Part shown: positions 1 to 10,118 of the stretch, one piece after another
Layout of the letters: the number at the start of each line of letters is the position of its first letter
Numbering within the stretch: position 1 is the first letter of the stretch
NCBI GenBank assembly: GCA_003056245.1
Contig: MVDH01000005.1
Coordinates: 137,513-201,512 of the forward strand
Direction: 5' to 3'
DNA from: Cellvibrio sp. 79
Lineage (GTDB): Bacteria > Pseudomonadota > Gammaproteobacteria > Pseudomonadales > Cellvibrionaceae
Length of the DNA: 64,000 nucleotides
Program-made: the position numbers and the translations under genes
Notes under the pieces: generated by a model
Database searches by the model: none
Told to the model about the DNA's origin: nothing
Seen by the model: only the letters and a program-made list of their open reading frames with translations

Positions 1-59
1 TTGACCCCAACCCTGCGACGGGTCGGCTTACGGTGACATCGTTTTTTGAATTCAAATAA
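1..59 (+). CDS. 3' end of an unidentified gene (partial)
   Basis: The frame that starts at base 3 is open from the window edge to a TAA at 57-59. It encodes about 18 residues ending in TVTSFFEFK. The alternating hydrophobic and polar pattern with aromatic residues resembles the last strand of an outer membrane protein or secreted beta-domain, but this is too short to name. A bidirectional terminator lies about 110 bases further on, which fits a rightward gene ending here against the leftward chitinase. The frame could be chance. Confidence 0.3.
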   Translation, partial: DPNPATGRLTVTSFFEFK

Positions 60-170
60 TGTAATAGGAATTTTTAAGAAAAATCGTTGCAGGCGTAAAA
101 GCGTTATCTAAAAACCTTCATCTACAATTAACCTGTTATCTATAAAAAACTGGATAGGTATTGTCAAACT

Positions 171-208
171 AAAAATCCCCGTCGGCAAAACCGGCGGGAA
201 TTTTTTTA
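171..208. terminator. Bidirectional intrinsic terminator
   Basis: The stem CCCGTCGG/CCGGCGGG, with one G-T wobble, encloses the loop CAAAA. An A-run lies on its left and a T-run on its right. It sits 26 bases past the chitinase stop and can serve both the chitinase and the partial rightward gene. Confidence 0.75.
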
Positions 209-233
209 TTTTACCTCTCTATCTTTTATTTCG

Positions 234-2729
234 TTATTGCCTTAACGGCAGTATCAACTGCTCACACTCCTGCGCTGTAATATTTTTCCCACATACCGGA
301 ATTTGATTTTGCGGAGAGCCATCTGCCTTCGTGGTAATTAATGGATTACCCAAAATATGGTTGGCCGTATTCAGGTTGTAACCATTGTCCTGTTCTGCCA
401 TCCAGAAGAATATTCCTGCGAGGCCTTTGGATTTTGCGTATTTGGTTTTCAATGCAACGGTGCGTGGAGTTTCAATGCTGATGTATGACCCAATACTCTC
501 CTGGACCAGATAATCGGCATTAGCTCGTTTATCGGTATACAGCGTGTAGCCATTGCGCGGTTTTAAATCCCGATCCAAAAAGTTTTGGTAGAGGTCGTAG
601 CCTTCGACAACTCCCGCATCCCATGAACCTACGCCAGCAATTCCTAAAATTAATTGGGCGCCGGTCCAATTACTGCTACCTGTTGTTGTAGCACCAGTGA
701 GCCCATTGGTATATTCACGAATATCGCCGGGAACAGTCGCTTTTGCGCGATGATAATTCGCTGCACCAATCATTAATTTATTTGCCGGTACACCAATGCC
801 GAGCAAATAATTCAGTGTCCCATCCGCAGAGGTTCCGGCAGATGAGCCTGTTGCGTTTGGATTTATATAGAGTGGAGTGTGATGCGAAATTTCACGCTCC
901 CATGCGCCGGTGAGGTCATAAGTCATCACGTATAAACGATCCAGATACGGATGCACATTAGCCCAATTAATTTTTTCCAGATGATCGACCCTTGCAGGGA
1001 TTGCCGATGACAAACGATATTTTTTGCCGGTTTTGACGGTAAGCCAATCAAGACCCGCGCGTAATTCCTGAATCAATGCAGCGTAATTAGCGGCGTCGTT
1101 GGGGGTTGATGCACCGGGAACGGAACCATCTTTTGCCGGATATTCCCAATCAATATCTACGCCATCAAAATCAAATCGTTCGAGGAAATGAACGATTGAA
1201 TCAACGAACGCTTTGCGACGCGTTGGATTGCCAGCCATCCAATAAAAGCCTTCAGATAACGTCCAACCGCCCACAGATAAATCCAGTTTTAATTGCGGAT
1301 TTTGTTGACGCAATTGATAGAGAACGCCAAACACGCCGCCGACTTTTGTGCGATCCAATGAGTACTGGCTTTCTGTTCCCACTACACCTTTTGGTGCGAC
1401 GCCAACATTGCGCACAAATGCTGCTTCAAAATCGGCAAGCGCCATTGCACCATCGGGCAATTTGCTTTGCGTACAATTTCGCAACACGGACGCCGGTGCG
1501 GTAGTAGGGAAGACACCGTCTTGCAGATTGCTTGCACCTGGGTAACAAATACCAGCAAAGCCATACACAATGCGATGCACATTGGACGCCGCTAATTTAG
1601 TGAAATCAAATTTCCGGCCATAGATCGCCCAGTCGCCCATATAAGTAACAATTTCTGTTCCGCTGGTGACCTGGTAAGTATTGTGCTGCAACGCAATGCC
1701 CCCCGGAGCCAATTTGGAAACGCGCGCGCCGTTATCACCATCAAGCCCTGCATGTTCACCACCGTTATCGGTAGCAACATTAATTGCTCCTTGTTGGCCG
1801 CCCAGTGTTGATGCTGTATTGGAAATTCGTGCAGCGGCTACTGTACCGGTTGGATTCAAAACACCAGTATTTGGATTTCCGGCAACAGGTTGCGCTGTGC
1901 CGTAATTAATCGTGTTGGGAATTGGTACTGGGCATTTACTTGGATCAGGATAGCCAACCGGTGCGGACCATTGGCCAGGATAAGCGGTGTTTCCAGGCTG
2001 GATTGAATGCGTATCAACAAGCGCGCGATACACTGCGCCCTGATAAGCGACCAATGAACCGGCAGTATAAATTTTCCCGGTTGCAAATTCCTCTGCACAG
2101 AAACCGGTGTTTGGTGTACTGCTTGTGGAGCCGCTGGAATTGCTTGAGCCATTGCACGCGTTGGCTGTCGTTGTTGTCCATGCCGAGAGGTGAGCCCAGC
2201 CTACACCGGGTTCATAAGCAGGGTTGCCACTGGAGCACCAGCCGGGCACTGCACAAGCATAAAATCCGCCTGCATTTCTAACTACTGCACCTGCCGCATA
2301 ACTGGTTCCTGCTGCATAAAAAGGGCAGCTGCCAGTGACCACACTGGATTGACTTGAACTACTCAAGCTGCTGGATCGTAAACTTGTTGATGAAGTGCTG
2401 CTTGGCATTGAATTGCTGGAAAGTGATGAACTGGAGCGCGGCACGCTTGATGGAGTAATGGAGCTGCCAATGCTGGATGTTGTGGTATCGCAGCTGCCAA
2501 GGTCAGCCCACGCATTTGCCCATGCCCAACCAATACCAGGCGCATAAGGTCCTCCTACTGAACACCAACCACCGACGGTACAGCGATACGCTTTATTTTG
2601 ATTTTTCACTATGCTTCCCGTTGCATAGTTTCCTTGCGCGTATTGCGCAAGGCCATTGCAATCGTAAGCATAAAGTGAATTCGCGCAAAAAAATAAAATA
2701 CAGAGTAAAAGCAACTTTGTTTTGACCAT
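234..2729 (-). CDS. Secreted GH18 chitinase with CBM5/12-type modules
   Basis: This is an extracellular endo-acting chitinase, predicted to hydrolyse beta-1,4-GlcNAc linkages by substrate-assisted catalysis. Residues 1-21 form a Sec signal peptide. A first CBM5/12-like chitin-binding module covers about residues 22-80 and a second about 134-195. A third, more divergent one covers about 210-265. The first two are separated by serine-rich linkers, a habit of Cellvibrio and Saccharophagus enzymes. The GH18 barrel covers about residues 360-810, with the SVGGW strand near 490 and the catalytic DGVDIDWE motif, acid/base Glu529. The C-terminal tail has two Cys that may pair. It is a single-gene unit ending at a strong terminator. 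Family assignment is firm; endo versus exo action is not visible. Confidence 0.93.
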   Translation of the reverse strand: MVKTKLLLLCILFFCANSLYAYDCNGLAQYAQGNYATGSIVKNQNKAYRCTVGGWCSVGGPYAPGIGWAWANAWADLGSCDTTTSSIGSSITPSSVPRSSSSLSSNSMPSSTSSTSLRSSSLSSSSQSSVVTGSCPFYAAGTSYAAGAVVRNAGGFYACAVPGWCSSGNPAYEPGVGWAHLSAWTTTTANACNGSSNSSGSTSSTPNTGFCAEEFATGKIYTAGSLVAYQGAVYRALVDTHSIQPGNTAYPGQWSAPVGYPDPSKCPVPIPNTINYGTAQPVAGNPNTGVLNPTGTVAAARISNTASTLGGQQGAINVATDNGGEHAGLDGDNGARVSKLAPGGIALQHNTYQVTSGTEIVTYMGDWAIYGRKFDFTKLAASNVHRIVYGFAGICYPGASNLQDGVFPTTAPASVLRNCTQSKLPDGAMALADFEAAFVRNVGVAPKGVVGTESQYSLDRTKVGGVFGVLYQLRQQNPQLKLDLSVGGWTLSEGFYWMAGNPTRRKAFVDSIVHFLERFDFDGVDIDWEYPAKDGSVPGASTPNDAANYAALIQELRAGLDWLTVKTGKKYRLSSAIPARVDHLEKINWANVHPYLDRLYVMTYDLTGAWEREISHHTPLYINPNATGSSAGTSADGTLNYLLGIGVPANKLMIGAANYHRAKATVPGDIREYTNGLTGATTTGSSNWTGAQLILGIAGVGSWDAGVVEGYDLYQNFLDRDLKPRNGYTLYTDKRANADYLVQESIGSYISIETPRTVALKTKYAKSKGLAGIFFWMAEQDNGYNLNTANHILGNPLITTKADGSPQNQIPVCGKNITAQECEQLILPLRQ

Positions 2730-3313
2730 TTTTGTATCCTCATTATTAATTATGTTTTGAAACTCGGATAACAGCTTGCATCACAGCAAGTCAAACAGGC
2801 AGGCACGCGGTTGATTGGAATAAGTGCCAATGACAAAGATTCAAGCGTCAGGAATTGCAAAAAAATTTACCACGCATCCAGGCGTATCTCTCTGACTGCT
2901 TAATAAAGGAGAGCTTCACAGGTTCAGTTGCGAAGACAACAGACAACGTTGTCCATCGAAGTTATTATTTTTGGGGATATGTTGTCAATTAGAAAAGAGT
3001 TTGGGCGGCAAATAGTAAGTGGAATGGCGCATTATTGTAGGTAATTTCAAGCAGTAGTTTTAAATCAATTTTTGATAATCAATATTTATCTATGTAACGA
3101 CCATATTATTTCAAATCTCCCTAAACCCCGGTCCGCACAATAATTAAAGTGCAGTAGCTTCAGTTGCTTTTTTAATCGGTATCTATATATCTTGTAAAAG
3201 ACAGAGTAATAATTGCCAGTGGCGGCAGATGGCTAAACAAGTATTACCCTACTGAAATCCAGATAAAAAGGCCGTTTTCCATTTACGAGAGCAATGGCTT
3301 TTTATGACAGAAT
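2730..3313. other. Intergenic region upstream of the chitinase
   Basis: This stretch of 584 bases has no convincing gene. It should hold the chitinase promoter. A perfect 12-base palindrome, GACAACGTTGTC, lies at 2942-2953, about 210 bases upstream of the chitinase start, and could be an operator, but one copy proves nothing. The rest is AT-rich. Near the ybaK stop a weak AAAAAGGCC/GGCTTTTT pairing is possible, not a convincing terminator. Confidence 0.4.
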
Positions 3314-3784
3314 TTATTCCTGGGTTAAATTGAAAAAATTTGCACGTAAGATGTTACTAAAAACATCCGGCGCGATCTCAACTTCCAATCCGCGACGACC
3401 AGCGCTGACAAAAATACTTGAATAATTTTGCGCAGTAGCATCAATAAATGTTTTTAATATTTTCTTTTGCCCAAATGGGCTAACACCGCCCAGAACATAA
3501 CCGGTAATTCGTTCAACAGCTTGTTTGTCTGCCATGGCTGCTTTTTTTGCTCCGGCAGCTTTGGCAATTTGCTTCATGCTAAGCATGGCTGATACCGGAA
3601 TAACGCCGACCGCAAATTCTTTTGCGTCCAACATAACTACCAATGTTTTAAATACCTTACTGGAGTCAATGCCAAGCTTTTCAGCGGCTTCAAGGCCATA
3701 AGATTCCGCCGTAGGGTCATGATGATATTCATGGATTTTAAATGCGGCTTTTGCTTTTTCCAACGATTTAATAGCAGGAGTCAT
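3314..3784 (-). CDS. ybaK: YbaK/EbsC-type Cys-tRNA(Pro) deacylase
   Basis: This is a cytoplasmic trans-editing enzyme of the YbaK/ProX superfamily. It hydrolyses Cys-tRNA(Pro) that prolyl-tRNA synthetase has mischarged. The 156 residues match the usual length. The family features are the N-terminal EYHHDP segment, a VFKTLVV strand with the conserved Lys, and the GYVLGGVSPFGQKK loop near residues 92-105. Its start codon overlaps the stop of the upstream gene in an ATGA arrangement, so the two are probably translated together. Confidence 0.92.
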   Translation of the reverse strand: MTPAIKSLEKAKAAFKIHEYHHDPTAESYGLEAAEKLGIDSSKVFKTLVVMLDAKEFAVGVIPVSAMLSMKQIAKAAGAKKAAMADKQAVERITGYVLGGVSPFGQKKILKTFIDATAQNYSSIFVSAGRRGLEVEIAPDVFSNILRANFFNLTQE

Positions 3785-4365
3785 GGTAAAACTCGATGAA
3801 TAAGGATGTGATGAATCTTACCTGAATTACTCTGGTTATGCAGCGGCACAACCGTTGTGCTTATCTCGACTCTTTCATCAGCGTAAGTAATTCGTTCATT
3901 GGATAGCTGGCGGTAATCCGGATACGGCGCCACAATCAATCGGTGTTGCTTGTTAATTGCAAAATAAGAATCCAGCCATACTAACGGTGGTAAATCCACA
4001 TTGGCAGCGTAGGTTTTTCCCGCAATTATATTAATAGCCTGTGTGTTTTGATTCAATCTAAAATGGCTAAAGATCAGTGCTTCTTGTGAATGAGATTGGA
4101 ATAATTCCTGATCCCGATATTTCTGCCAGCTCTCTGGTAAATTTTTTCTGTTATTCACCTGATGCCAATCAAGTAGTAATTTGGCATAAACATTAAATAT
4201 TTTGCGCCAGTGATTGCTTGTGTGTTTAACAATATATTCCAGCTCACCCGCTGCTAAACTGCGAAAATCCTGCATTGTTGGATACCTATCAATGGGAGGG
4301 CGATTAGCAATATAAAAATTAATACAGTTATTAGAGCCGCCAAGGCCTATCGGATTTTGTGTCAT
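3781..4365 (-). CDS. Conserved-looking hypothetical protein coupled to ybaK
   Basis: I do not recognise this 194-residue protein with certainty. It begins with a short Gly- and Asn-containing motif (IGLGGSNNCINFYIANRPP), lacks a signal peptide or membrane segment, and is rich in aromatic and His residues, so it is probably a soluble cytoplasmic protein. It overlaps ybaK by four bases, which implies a shared transcript. No clear Shine-Dalgarno sequence is seen before the chosen ATG, but the N-terminal block looks protein-like and argues for this start. It may belong to a domain-of-unknown-function family. Confidence 0.7.
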   Translation of the reverse strand: MTQNPIGLGGSNNCINFYIANRPPIDRYPTMQDFRSLAAGELEYIVKHTSNHWRKIFNVYAKLLLDWHQVNNRKNLPESWQKYRDQELFQSHSQEALIFSHFRLNQNTQAINIIAGKTYAANVDLPPLVWLDSYFAINKQHRLIVAPYPDYRQLSNERITYADERVEISTTVVPLHNQSNSGKIHHILIHRVLP

Positions 4366-4644
4366 TTTTTTAATTACGTAGTTGTATTCTTAATAGGTCA
4401 AGCTGCATTCCACTAATTAGATAGTAAATAGACGGAACATATTTGAAACCCGGTAATCCTACCTTAAGGCGGCTATGATCAAGTGTATTGGCATTATTTA
4501 CAACTGCTGTGGGGTGATGGAAAAAAGTGCCTGGGATGAGACTTGGAAAATATAGCGTTTTCGATAGTTGTATTGATAAATGTTACCCTGCGGCGATTAA
4601 ACATCTTCAATGGATTAATTTTTATTTATAGGTAGGTGACTGAA
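4366..4644. other. Divergent promoter region
   Basis: This stretch of about 280 bases separates the leftward hypothetical-ybaK pair from the rightward VOC gene and must hold promoters for both. No operator or RNA structure stands out. Confidence 0.4.
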
Positions 4645-5073
4645 ATGGAAACACAAGAATTGTATCGTGGGCGGCTGATAGATCACATTCAATTGGTTGT
4701 GCGCGATCTTCCTGCTTCCCAAAAATTTTATACGGCTGTTCTCGATGTTCTGGAGATTCCACTTGGTGGTACCGGTGAGGATTTCTTTTGGGTAGATGAA
4801 TTGTTTGTATCTACTTCTGAGAGTAAAGCAGCTCAAGGCGCATTGACAGGTCGTCACCATTTAGCGTTTCAAGCGAATGATCGCAATCAAGTGGATGCTT
4901 TTTATAAGGCGGCGTTACTGAATGGCGGCAGAGATAATGGCAAACCTGGTGAAAGGCCTTATCACCCCGGTTATTACGCTGCATTTGTTTTGGACCCCGA
5001 TGGCAACAATATTGAAGCCGTTTTCCATGGTGAAGCAAAACGTAGTGCGACTTCCATTAAGATTACGTTTTAA
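4645..5073 (+). CDS. VOC-superfamily (glyoxalase/dioxygenase fold) protein
   Basis: This is a small metalloenzyme-like protein with a single vicinal-oxygen-chelate domain. The sequence shows the typical DHIQLVVRDL start, in which His is a likely metal ligand. A HHLAFQA strand in the middle and a DPDGNNIEAVFH end supply the other likely ligands (His and Glu). ATG 4645 is preferred over GTG 4636 because AGGTG then sits six bases upstream; this gives 142 residues. Substrate cannot be told from sequence; families of this shape include lactoylglutathione lyases, resistance proteins and ring-cleavage dioxygenases. It stands alone. Confidence 0.85.
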   Translation: METQELYRGRLIDHIQLVVRDLPASQKFYTAVLDVLEIPLGGTGEDFFWVDELFVSTSESKAAQGALTGRHHLAFQANDRNQVDAFYKAALLNGGRDNGKPGERPYHPGYYAAFVLDPDGNNIEAVFHGEAKRSATSIKITF

Positions 5074-5229
5074 TGCTGATATGTATAAACTCGCGCAATA
5101 ATATATGATTGGTTTGTTAGGGCTAATAGTTGGGCAGAAAATTATATCTATTTTTTTATTCTTAATCTTAATTGGATTAGGAATAATGTGATTATTATTA
5201 AGCAAAAAATAATAGAAGTTACATGCTTA

Positions 5230-5424
5230 TTAAAAATTAGCAGAAATAGTGGGCTTTTTTAAATATTCACTGACGTTTGAGCCTATAATCTTGTCTGCAG
5301 CAATCAACGGAAGGCCAAGCGTCTTCCATTCGATAAGTTGAATGATTGCATAAAGTGCGAAAAGAATAATAAAAACAGCAGGAGTTAACCAATGATAAGC
5401 TATTTTATTAAGCCATTTTGTCAT
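5230..5424 (-). CDS. Small single-span membrane protein, hypothetical
   Basis: A 64-residue ORF with a basic amphipathic start (MTKWLNKIAYHW), one clear membrane helix at about residues 14-31 and a soluble tail. The charge pattern suggests the N-terminus lies in the cytoplasm. Only a weak purine-rich tract (AAAAAAAGATG) precedes the start. It lies between VOC and metH with AT-rich DNA on its left. No family recognised; it could be a chance ORF, although the helix is well formed. Confidence 0.45.
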   Translation of the reverse strand: MTKWLNKIAYHWLTPAVFIILFALYAIIQLIEWKTLGLPLIAADKIIGSNVSEYLKKPTISANF

Positions 5425-5490
5425 CTTTTTTTAAACGACATATTACTTGCTTCTTTTGTATAATTTTTAGCGTTGTCAGTCATAAAATTT

Positions 5491-5531
5491 GGGCAACTGG
5501 GGCTGCGTAGCTAAGTCTACGCAGTTTGCCC
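5491..5531 (-). terminator. metH terminator hairpin
   Basis: The core stem CTGCGTAG/CTACGCAG has a six-base loop. A second pairing of GGGCAA with TTTGCCC extends it outward. On the minus strand it is followed by AAATTTTATG rather than a pure T-run. It ends 15 bases from the metH stop. Confidence 0.6.
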
Positions 5532-5546
5532 GGTTTATTATTTAAT

Positions 5547-8500
5547 TTATTCGTTGGCGGCACCTGGCTCATAAGCCAATATCGGACTTAACCATCTTTC
5601 TACTTCCAATGCACTAATTCCTTTACGCTCAGCCAAACTTTCCACCTGATCTTTTTCTATTTTTCCTGTGTTGAAATATTCCGCTTCAGGATGCGAAAAA
5701 TACCAACCAGATACCGCAGCGGTCGGCAACATTGCAAAGTGCTCAGTTAATGTAATACCAGTGTTTTTCTCTGCATCCAATAATTTAAACAGCGTTGCTT
5801 TTTCAGTATGGTCCGGGCAAGCAGGGTAACCCGGAGCAGGGCGGATGCCTTTGTATTGTTCTTTGATCAGCTCTTCGTTATCCAGGTTCTCATCGCGATC
5901 ATAGCCCCAGAATTCTTTGCGCACGCGTAAATGCATGTGCTCAGCAAAGGCTTCTGCCAAGCGGTCTGCGAGGGCTTTGACCATGATGCTGTTATAGTCA
6001 TCACCATTATCCTGGTATTGCTTCGCCAACTCTTCAGCGCCGATTCCTGTAGTCACTGCGAAGCCGCCGATATAATCCTGTTTGCCGGTTTCCGCTGGCG
6101 CAACATAATCAGCGAGTGAATAATGTGGTTTGGTTTCCATTCCCTGTTTCAGGTGTTGCTGGCGAATATGGTGCAGGGTATCGATTTGATTTCCTGTCGA
6201 ATCATATACAGCCACATCATCGGCATTAACAGTATTTGCTGGCCAAAAACCGATAACGCCATTGGCTTTAATTAATTTTTCGTCAATTAATTTGCGCAGC
6301 ATTTCTTGCGCGTCAGCGAATAAATTACGCGCTGCTTCACCAACGATTTCATCTTCCAGAATCCGCGGATATTTCCCCGCGAGATCCCAGCTAATAAAAA
6401 ATGGTGTCCAATCGATAAAATCAACCAGCGTATTTAAATCGTAATCTTCAAATACTTTGATGCCGGTAAATGCCGGTGTTGGTGGAATGTAATTGTCCCA
6501 ATCGAGTTTCAACCCTTTGGCAATAGCTTCAGGGTAGGTGCGTACAGTACCGCGTGGTTTGCGGTTAGCATTGCGCTCGCGGACTTCTATGTATTCTTGC
6601 TTGATATCTGCTACAAATTTGGGGCGAAGCTCATCGGAGAGCAATGTGCTGGCAACACCTACAGCACGCGAGGCATCGGCCACGTATACTACTTGATTAC
6701 GTTTAAATACCGGATCGATTTTTACAGCAGTGTGTGCTTTGGATGTTGTAGCGCCACCAATAAGCAAGGGTTTATTGATCCCGCGACGCTCCATCTCGCG
6801 ACCAACAAATACCATTTCATCCAGTGAAGGAGTAATTAATCCGGAGAGGCCGATAATGTCGCAATTTTTTTCAATTGCAGTATCAATAATTTTATCACAG
6901 GGCACCATCACACCCAGATCCACAACCTCGAAATTGTTGCACTGTAAAACAACACCGACAATATTTTTACCAATGTCATGCACGTCGCCTTTGACGGTCG
7001 CCATCAAAATCTTACCGTTAGGTTTTGATGCTTCAGTTTTTTCTGCTTCGATAAACGGTTGCAAATAAGCAACCGATTGTTTCATTACCCGCGCGGATTT
7101 CACTACTTGCGGTAAAAACATTTTGCCGGCGCCAAACAAATCACCAACCACATTCATGCCGTCCATCAATGGGCCTTCAATTACATCAAGCGGACGCGGG
7201 TAATGCTGGCGCGCTTCTTCGGTATCTGCCTCGATATGCGTAGAAATACCTTTCACCAGTGCGTGTTCAATACGTTTGGCAATGGGCAGCGAACGCCATT
7301 CAGCATCTTCTTTTACTTCGCCGGTGCCACCTTCGCCACGATATTTTTCGGCGACATCAAGTAGCGCTTCTGTGCCGCCGCTATGACGATTAAGAATTAC
7401 GTCTTCAACTTTATCTTTTAATTCCTGTGGTAAATCGTCGTATACAGCCAACTGGCTAGCGTTTACGATACCCATATTCATACCCGCTTTAATCGCGTGA
7501 TATAAAAACACCGAGTGAATTGCTTCGCGCACAGGGTTGTTGCCGCGGAATGAAAACGATACGTTGGATACACCACCACTCACGCCGGCGTGGGGCAGGT
7601 TAGTGCGAATCCAGTGCGTGGCTTCGATAAAATCGACAGCATAGTTGTTGTGTTCTTCGATGCCCGTTGCAACCGCAAAAATATTTGGATCAAAAATAAT
7701 ATCTTCCGGTGGGAAATTTAATTTATCGACCAGCGTGCGATAAGAGCGCTCGCAAATTTCTTTTTTGCGAGCCATGGTATCGGCCTGACCGGTTTCGTCA
7801 AACGCCATTACCACGACTGCCGCGCCGTAACGCATACACAATTTTGCTTTTTGTAAAAACTCTTCTTCGCCTTCTTTCAGGCTGATGGAGTTAACAATTG
7901 GTTTACCCTGGATGCATTTCAAACCGGCTTCAATCACTTCCCATTTGGATGAATCCACCATAATGGGCACGCGTGCGATATCCGGTTCGCCCGCAATTAA
8001 ATTCAAGAAGCGCACCATGGCTTTTTCGGCGTCGAGCATGCCCTCGTCCATGTTGATATCGATAACCTGCGCGCCGTTTTCTACTTGCTCCAACGCAACT
8101 TCAAGTGCGGTGGAATAATCTTCCTCCACAATCAAGCGTTTAAAACGCGCGGAACCGGTAACGTTACAACGCTCGCCCACGTTTACGAATAATGAGTCTT
8201 TGGTGATATTGAATGGTTCAAGGCCGGATAAGCGGCATGCGGGTTCAATGTGTGGAATTGCGCGCGGTGGATATTTCGCCATGGCGTCGGCAAGTGCTTT
8301 GATGTGCGCGGGTGTTGTGCCGCAACAACCTCCGATAATATTTAAAAATCCGCTTGCCGCGAATTCTTCAACAATTTCTACCATTTCCTGCGCGGTTTGG
8401 TCGTATTCACCGAATTCATTTGGCAAACCTGCGTTGGGGTGTGCGGAGACAAAACAATTCGCTACGCGGGACATTTCCTGTACGTATTGACGTAATTCTT

Positions 8501-9272
8501 TCGCGCCCAATGCGCAGTTCAAACCCATGCTGAGTGGGCGGGCGTGGGCGAGTGAGTTGTAAAACGCTTCCGTCGTTTGGCCTGAAAGTGTGCGGCCGGA
8601 AGCGTCAGTAATGGTGCCGGAAATCATAATCGGCAATTCAAAACCGACATCATCGAAGTATTTTTGTACTGCAAATACAGCGGCTTTAGCGTTTAACGTA
8701 TCGAAAATAGTTTCGATCAAAATAATGTCAGCGCCGCCTTTAACCAGGGCATCAGTAGCCTCGACGTAATTTTCCACCAGGAGATCAAAGGTGACGTTGC
8801 GAGCACCCGGATCGTTCACGTCGGGTGAAATGGAGCAGGTGCGACTGGTTGGACCAAGCACGCCGGCAACAAAACGTGGTTTGGCGGGATTTTGTGTAGT
8901 CAGTTCATCGCACAATTCACGTGCAAGCTTTGCAGCCGCGAAATTCAGCTCCGGCACCAAGTCTTCCATGTCGTAGTCGGCCATGGAAATGCGGGTTGAG
9001 TTGAAAGTATTGGTTTCCAGAATGTCGGCACCCGCTTCGAGGTAGGCACGCTGGATTTCGCGGATGACTTGTGGCTTGGTGATGCAGAGCAAATCGTTGT
9101 TGCCGGCGATATCCATGTGATAACTGGCAAAGCGCTCGCCGCGATAATCCGCCTCCTTCAATTTATAGCTTTGAATCATTGTGCCCATGCCGCCGTCCAA
9201 AATCAGGATGCGTTCTTTAATGGCTTTATGGAGGGAGTCAATACGAGCTTGCAGGGCAGCAGGTGCAGTCAT
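5547..9272 (-). CDS. metH: Cobalamin-dependent methionine synthase
   Basis: MetH transfers the methyl group of 5-methyltetrahydrofolate to homocysteine through cob(I)alamin. All four modules are present in order. The homocysteine domain has Zn ligands in GLNCALG near 250 and GGCCGTTP near 315. The pterin domain follows at about 355-640. The B12 cap and Rossmann domain has the DVHDIGKN motif near 760 that carries the lower axial His. The C-terminal SAM reactivation domain has [12 protein letters not shown] near 1155. At 1241 residues it is close to E. coli MetH. The gene stands alone with its own terminator. I saw no cobalamin or SAM riboswitch in the roughly 240 bases upstream, so regulation is unclear. 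Confidence 0.98.
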   Translation of the reverse strand: MTAPAALQARIDSLHKAIKERILILDGGMGTMIQSYKLKEADYRGERFASYHMDIAGNNDLLCITKPQVIREIQRAYLEAGADILETNTFNSTRISMADYDMEDLVPELNFAAAKLARELCDELTTQNPAKPRFVAGVLGPTSRTCSISPDVNDPGARNVTFDLLVENYVEATDALVKGGADIILIETIFDTLNAKAAVFAVQKYFDDVGFELPIMISGTITDASGRTLSGQTTEAFYNSLAHARPLSMGLNCALGAKELRQYVQEMSRVANCFVSAHPNAGLPNEFGEYDQTAQEMVEIVEEFAASGFLNIIGGCCGTTPAHIKALADAMAKYPPRAIPHIEPACRLSGLEPFNITKDSLFVNVGERCNVTGSARFKRLIVEEDYSTALEVALEQVENGAQVIDINMDEGMLDAEKAMVRFLNLIAGEPDIARVPIMVDSSKWEVIEAGLKCIQGKPIVNSISLKEGEEEFLQKAKLCMRYGAAVVVMAFDETGQADTMARKKEICERSYRTLVDKLNFPPEDIIFDPNIFAVATGIEEHNNYAVDFIEATHWIRTNLPHAGVSGGVSNVSFSFRGNNPVREAIHSVFLYHAIKAGMNMGIVNASQLAVYDDLPQELKDKVEDVILNRHSGGTEALLDVAEKYRGEGGTGEVKEDAEWRSLPIAKRIEHALVKGISTHIEADTEEARQHYPRPLDVIEGPLMDGMNVVGDLFGAGKMFLPQVVKSARVMKQSVAYLQPFIEAEKTEASKPNGKILMATVKGDVHDIGKNIVGVVLQCNNFEVVDLGVMVPCDKIIDTAIEKNCDIIGLSGLITPSLDEMVFVGREMERRGINKPLLIGGATTSKAHTAVKIDPVFKRNQVVYVADASRAVGVASTLLSDELRPKFVADIKQEYIEVRERNANRKPRGTVRTYPEAIAKGLKLDWDNYIPPTPAFTGIKVFEDYDLNTLVDFIDWTPFFISWDLAGKYPRILEDEIVGEAARNLFADAQEMLRKLIDEKLIKANGVIGFWPANTVNADDVAVYDSTGNQIDTLHHIRQQHLKQGMETKPHYSLADYVAPAETGKQDYIGGFAVTTGIGAEELAKQYQDNGDDYNSIMVKALADRLAEAFAEHMHLRVRKEFWGYDRDENLDNEELIKEQYKGIRPAPGYPACPDHTEKATLFKLLDAEKNTGITLTEHFAMLPTAAVSGWYFSHPEAEYFNTGKIEKDQVESLAERKGISALEVERWLSPILAYEPGAANE

Positions 9273-9511
9273 GGAAAACCTATCAATGGAAATCTTTGAG
9301 AAGAATAAAAATCAGAATGCAATATCAAAAAAAATTGATATTGGAATTGGCGTGAATTCTAGCAGAAAAGCAGGGGGAAATGGCTGATTGAGAGAGACGG
9401 AGAGTGTGCCCGTTGAGCGTAAATTGCGCAGGCTTCTTTTCGGTTGCCCCTTTTTGATTCGGAGGCGGTAAGTATATAAAGGGATAACTGATGACCCCCC
9501 GGTTTTAATAC

Positions 9512-9736
9512 TCACTTGTCCAGGTGAACGGTTTTCTCAACTTTGATTGTTTGGGAATGAGCGGGGCGAAGTTGAAAAAGCACTAACGCTGCAAAAAACG
9601 CAAAGCCCAAGGCCGCAATGGCAATTGATTCCGGATAAAGCACGCCAAAGAGCAAATGGCCTACAACAAGACTTATGTAAAGCGTAATACGCAAGTTTTT
9701 CGGGGTAAGCAAAAAGGCGCTTGATTGATCGTTCAT
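9512..9736 (-). CDS. Small two-span membrane protein, hypothetical
   Basis: The longest frame starts at 9814, but an AGGAG sequence lies seven bases before the ATG at 9736, so the 74-residue form beginning MNDQSSAF is preferred. It has two hydrophobic segments, about residues 16-33 and 38-54, and a basic C-terminal tail. That predicts an inner membrane hairpin with both ends in the cytoplasm. No family recognised. It lies upstream of metH in the same direction, separated by about 240 bases without an obvious gene. Confidence 0.6.
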   Translation of the reverse strand: MNDQSSAFLLTPKNLRITLYISLVVGHLLFGVLYPESIAIAALGFAFFAALVLFQLRPAHSQTIKVEKTVHLDK

Positions 9737-10118
9737 AGTCAGTACTCCTAAATTGGCGCGAAATGATACATGCATCACAAAATTTTGTATGCACACTTCA
9801 CACCATAAAATCATAGTTTCCTTAAAGGTTTATTACGTAATTAAATTTCTCAATGGGTTTTGATTTCCGACAGGCGGTCAAATTCATATTTTTTAATAGC
9901 AGAGTATGCTTACTACTAATGAAAAGTAGCGTTTTGGCGCATAATGCAACCGGTATGCTGAATAAGTTTTTGGCTGCGTATGAGCGATATGTACAGGTTC
10001 ACTATAGGGTTGATTGTAAAATCCTAGTGCGTTTCAAGGTGTCCATGCAGTAGAATACCTGAGTAATTTAATCGGGTATTATTTGTGTCCCTTGCCCGGG
10101 ATTTAGTGAAAGGTTTAT
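9737..10118. other. Divergent intergenic region upstream of nfuA
   Basis: These 382 bases lie between the small membrane protein and nfuA and contain only unconvincing ORFs. They should carry the nfuA promoter. I see no good IscR or Fur site by eye. Confidence 0.35.

Noticed and set aside
1106-1504. Rightward 132-codon ORF opposite the chitinase
   Set aside because: It lies wholly within the chitinase gene, has low-complexity composition and no SD or recognisable domain; it is an antisense shadow.
2942-2953. 12-base palindrome GACAACGTTGTC as a chitinase operator
   Set aside because: A single copy, far upstream, with no matching site elsewhere in the window; could be chance.
9273-9511. Possible cobalamin or SAM riboswitch before metH
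   Set aside because: I looked for the B12-box and SAM-riboswitch core motifs in the leader and found neither.
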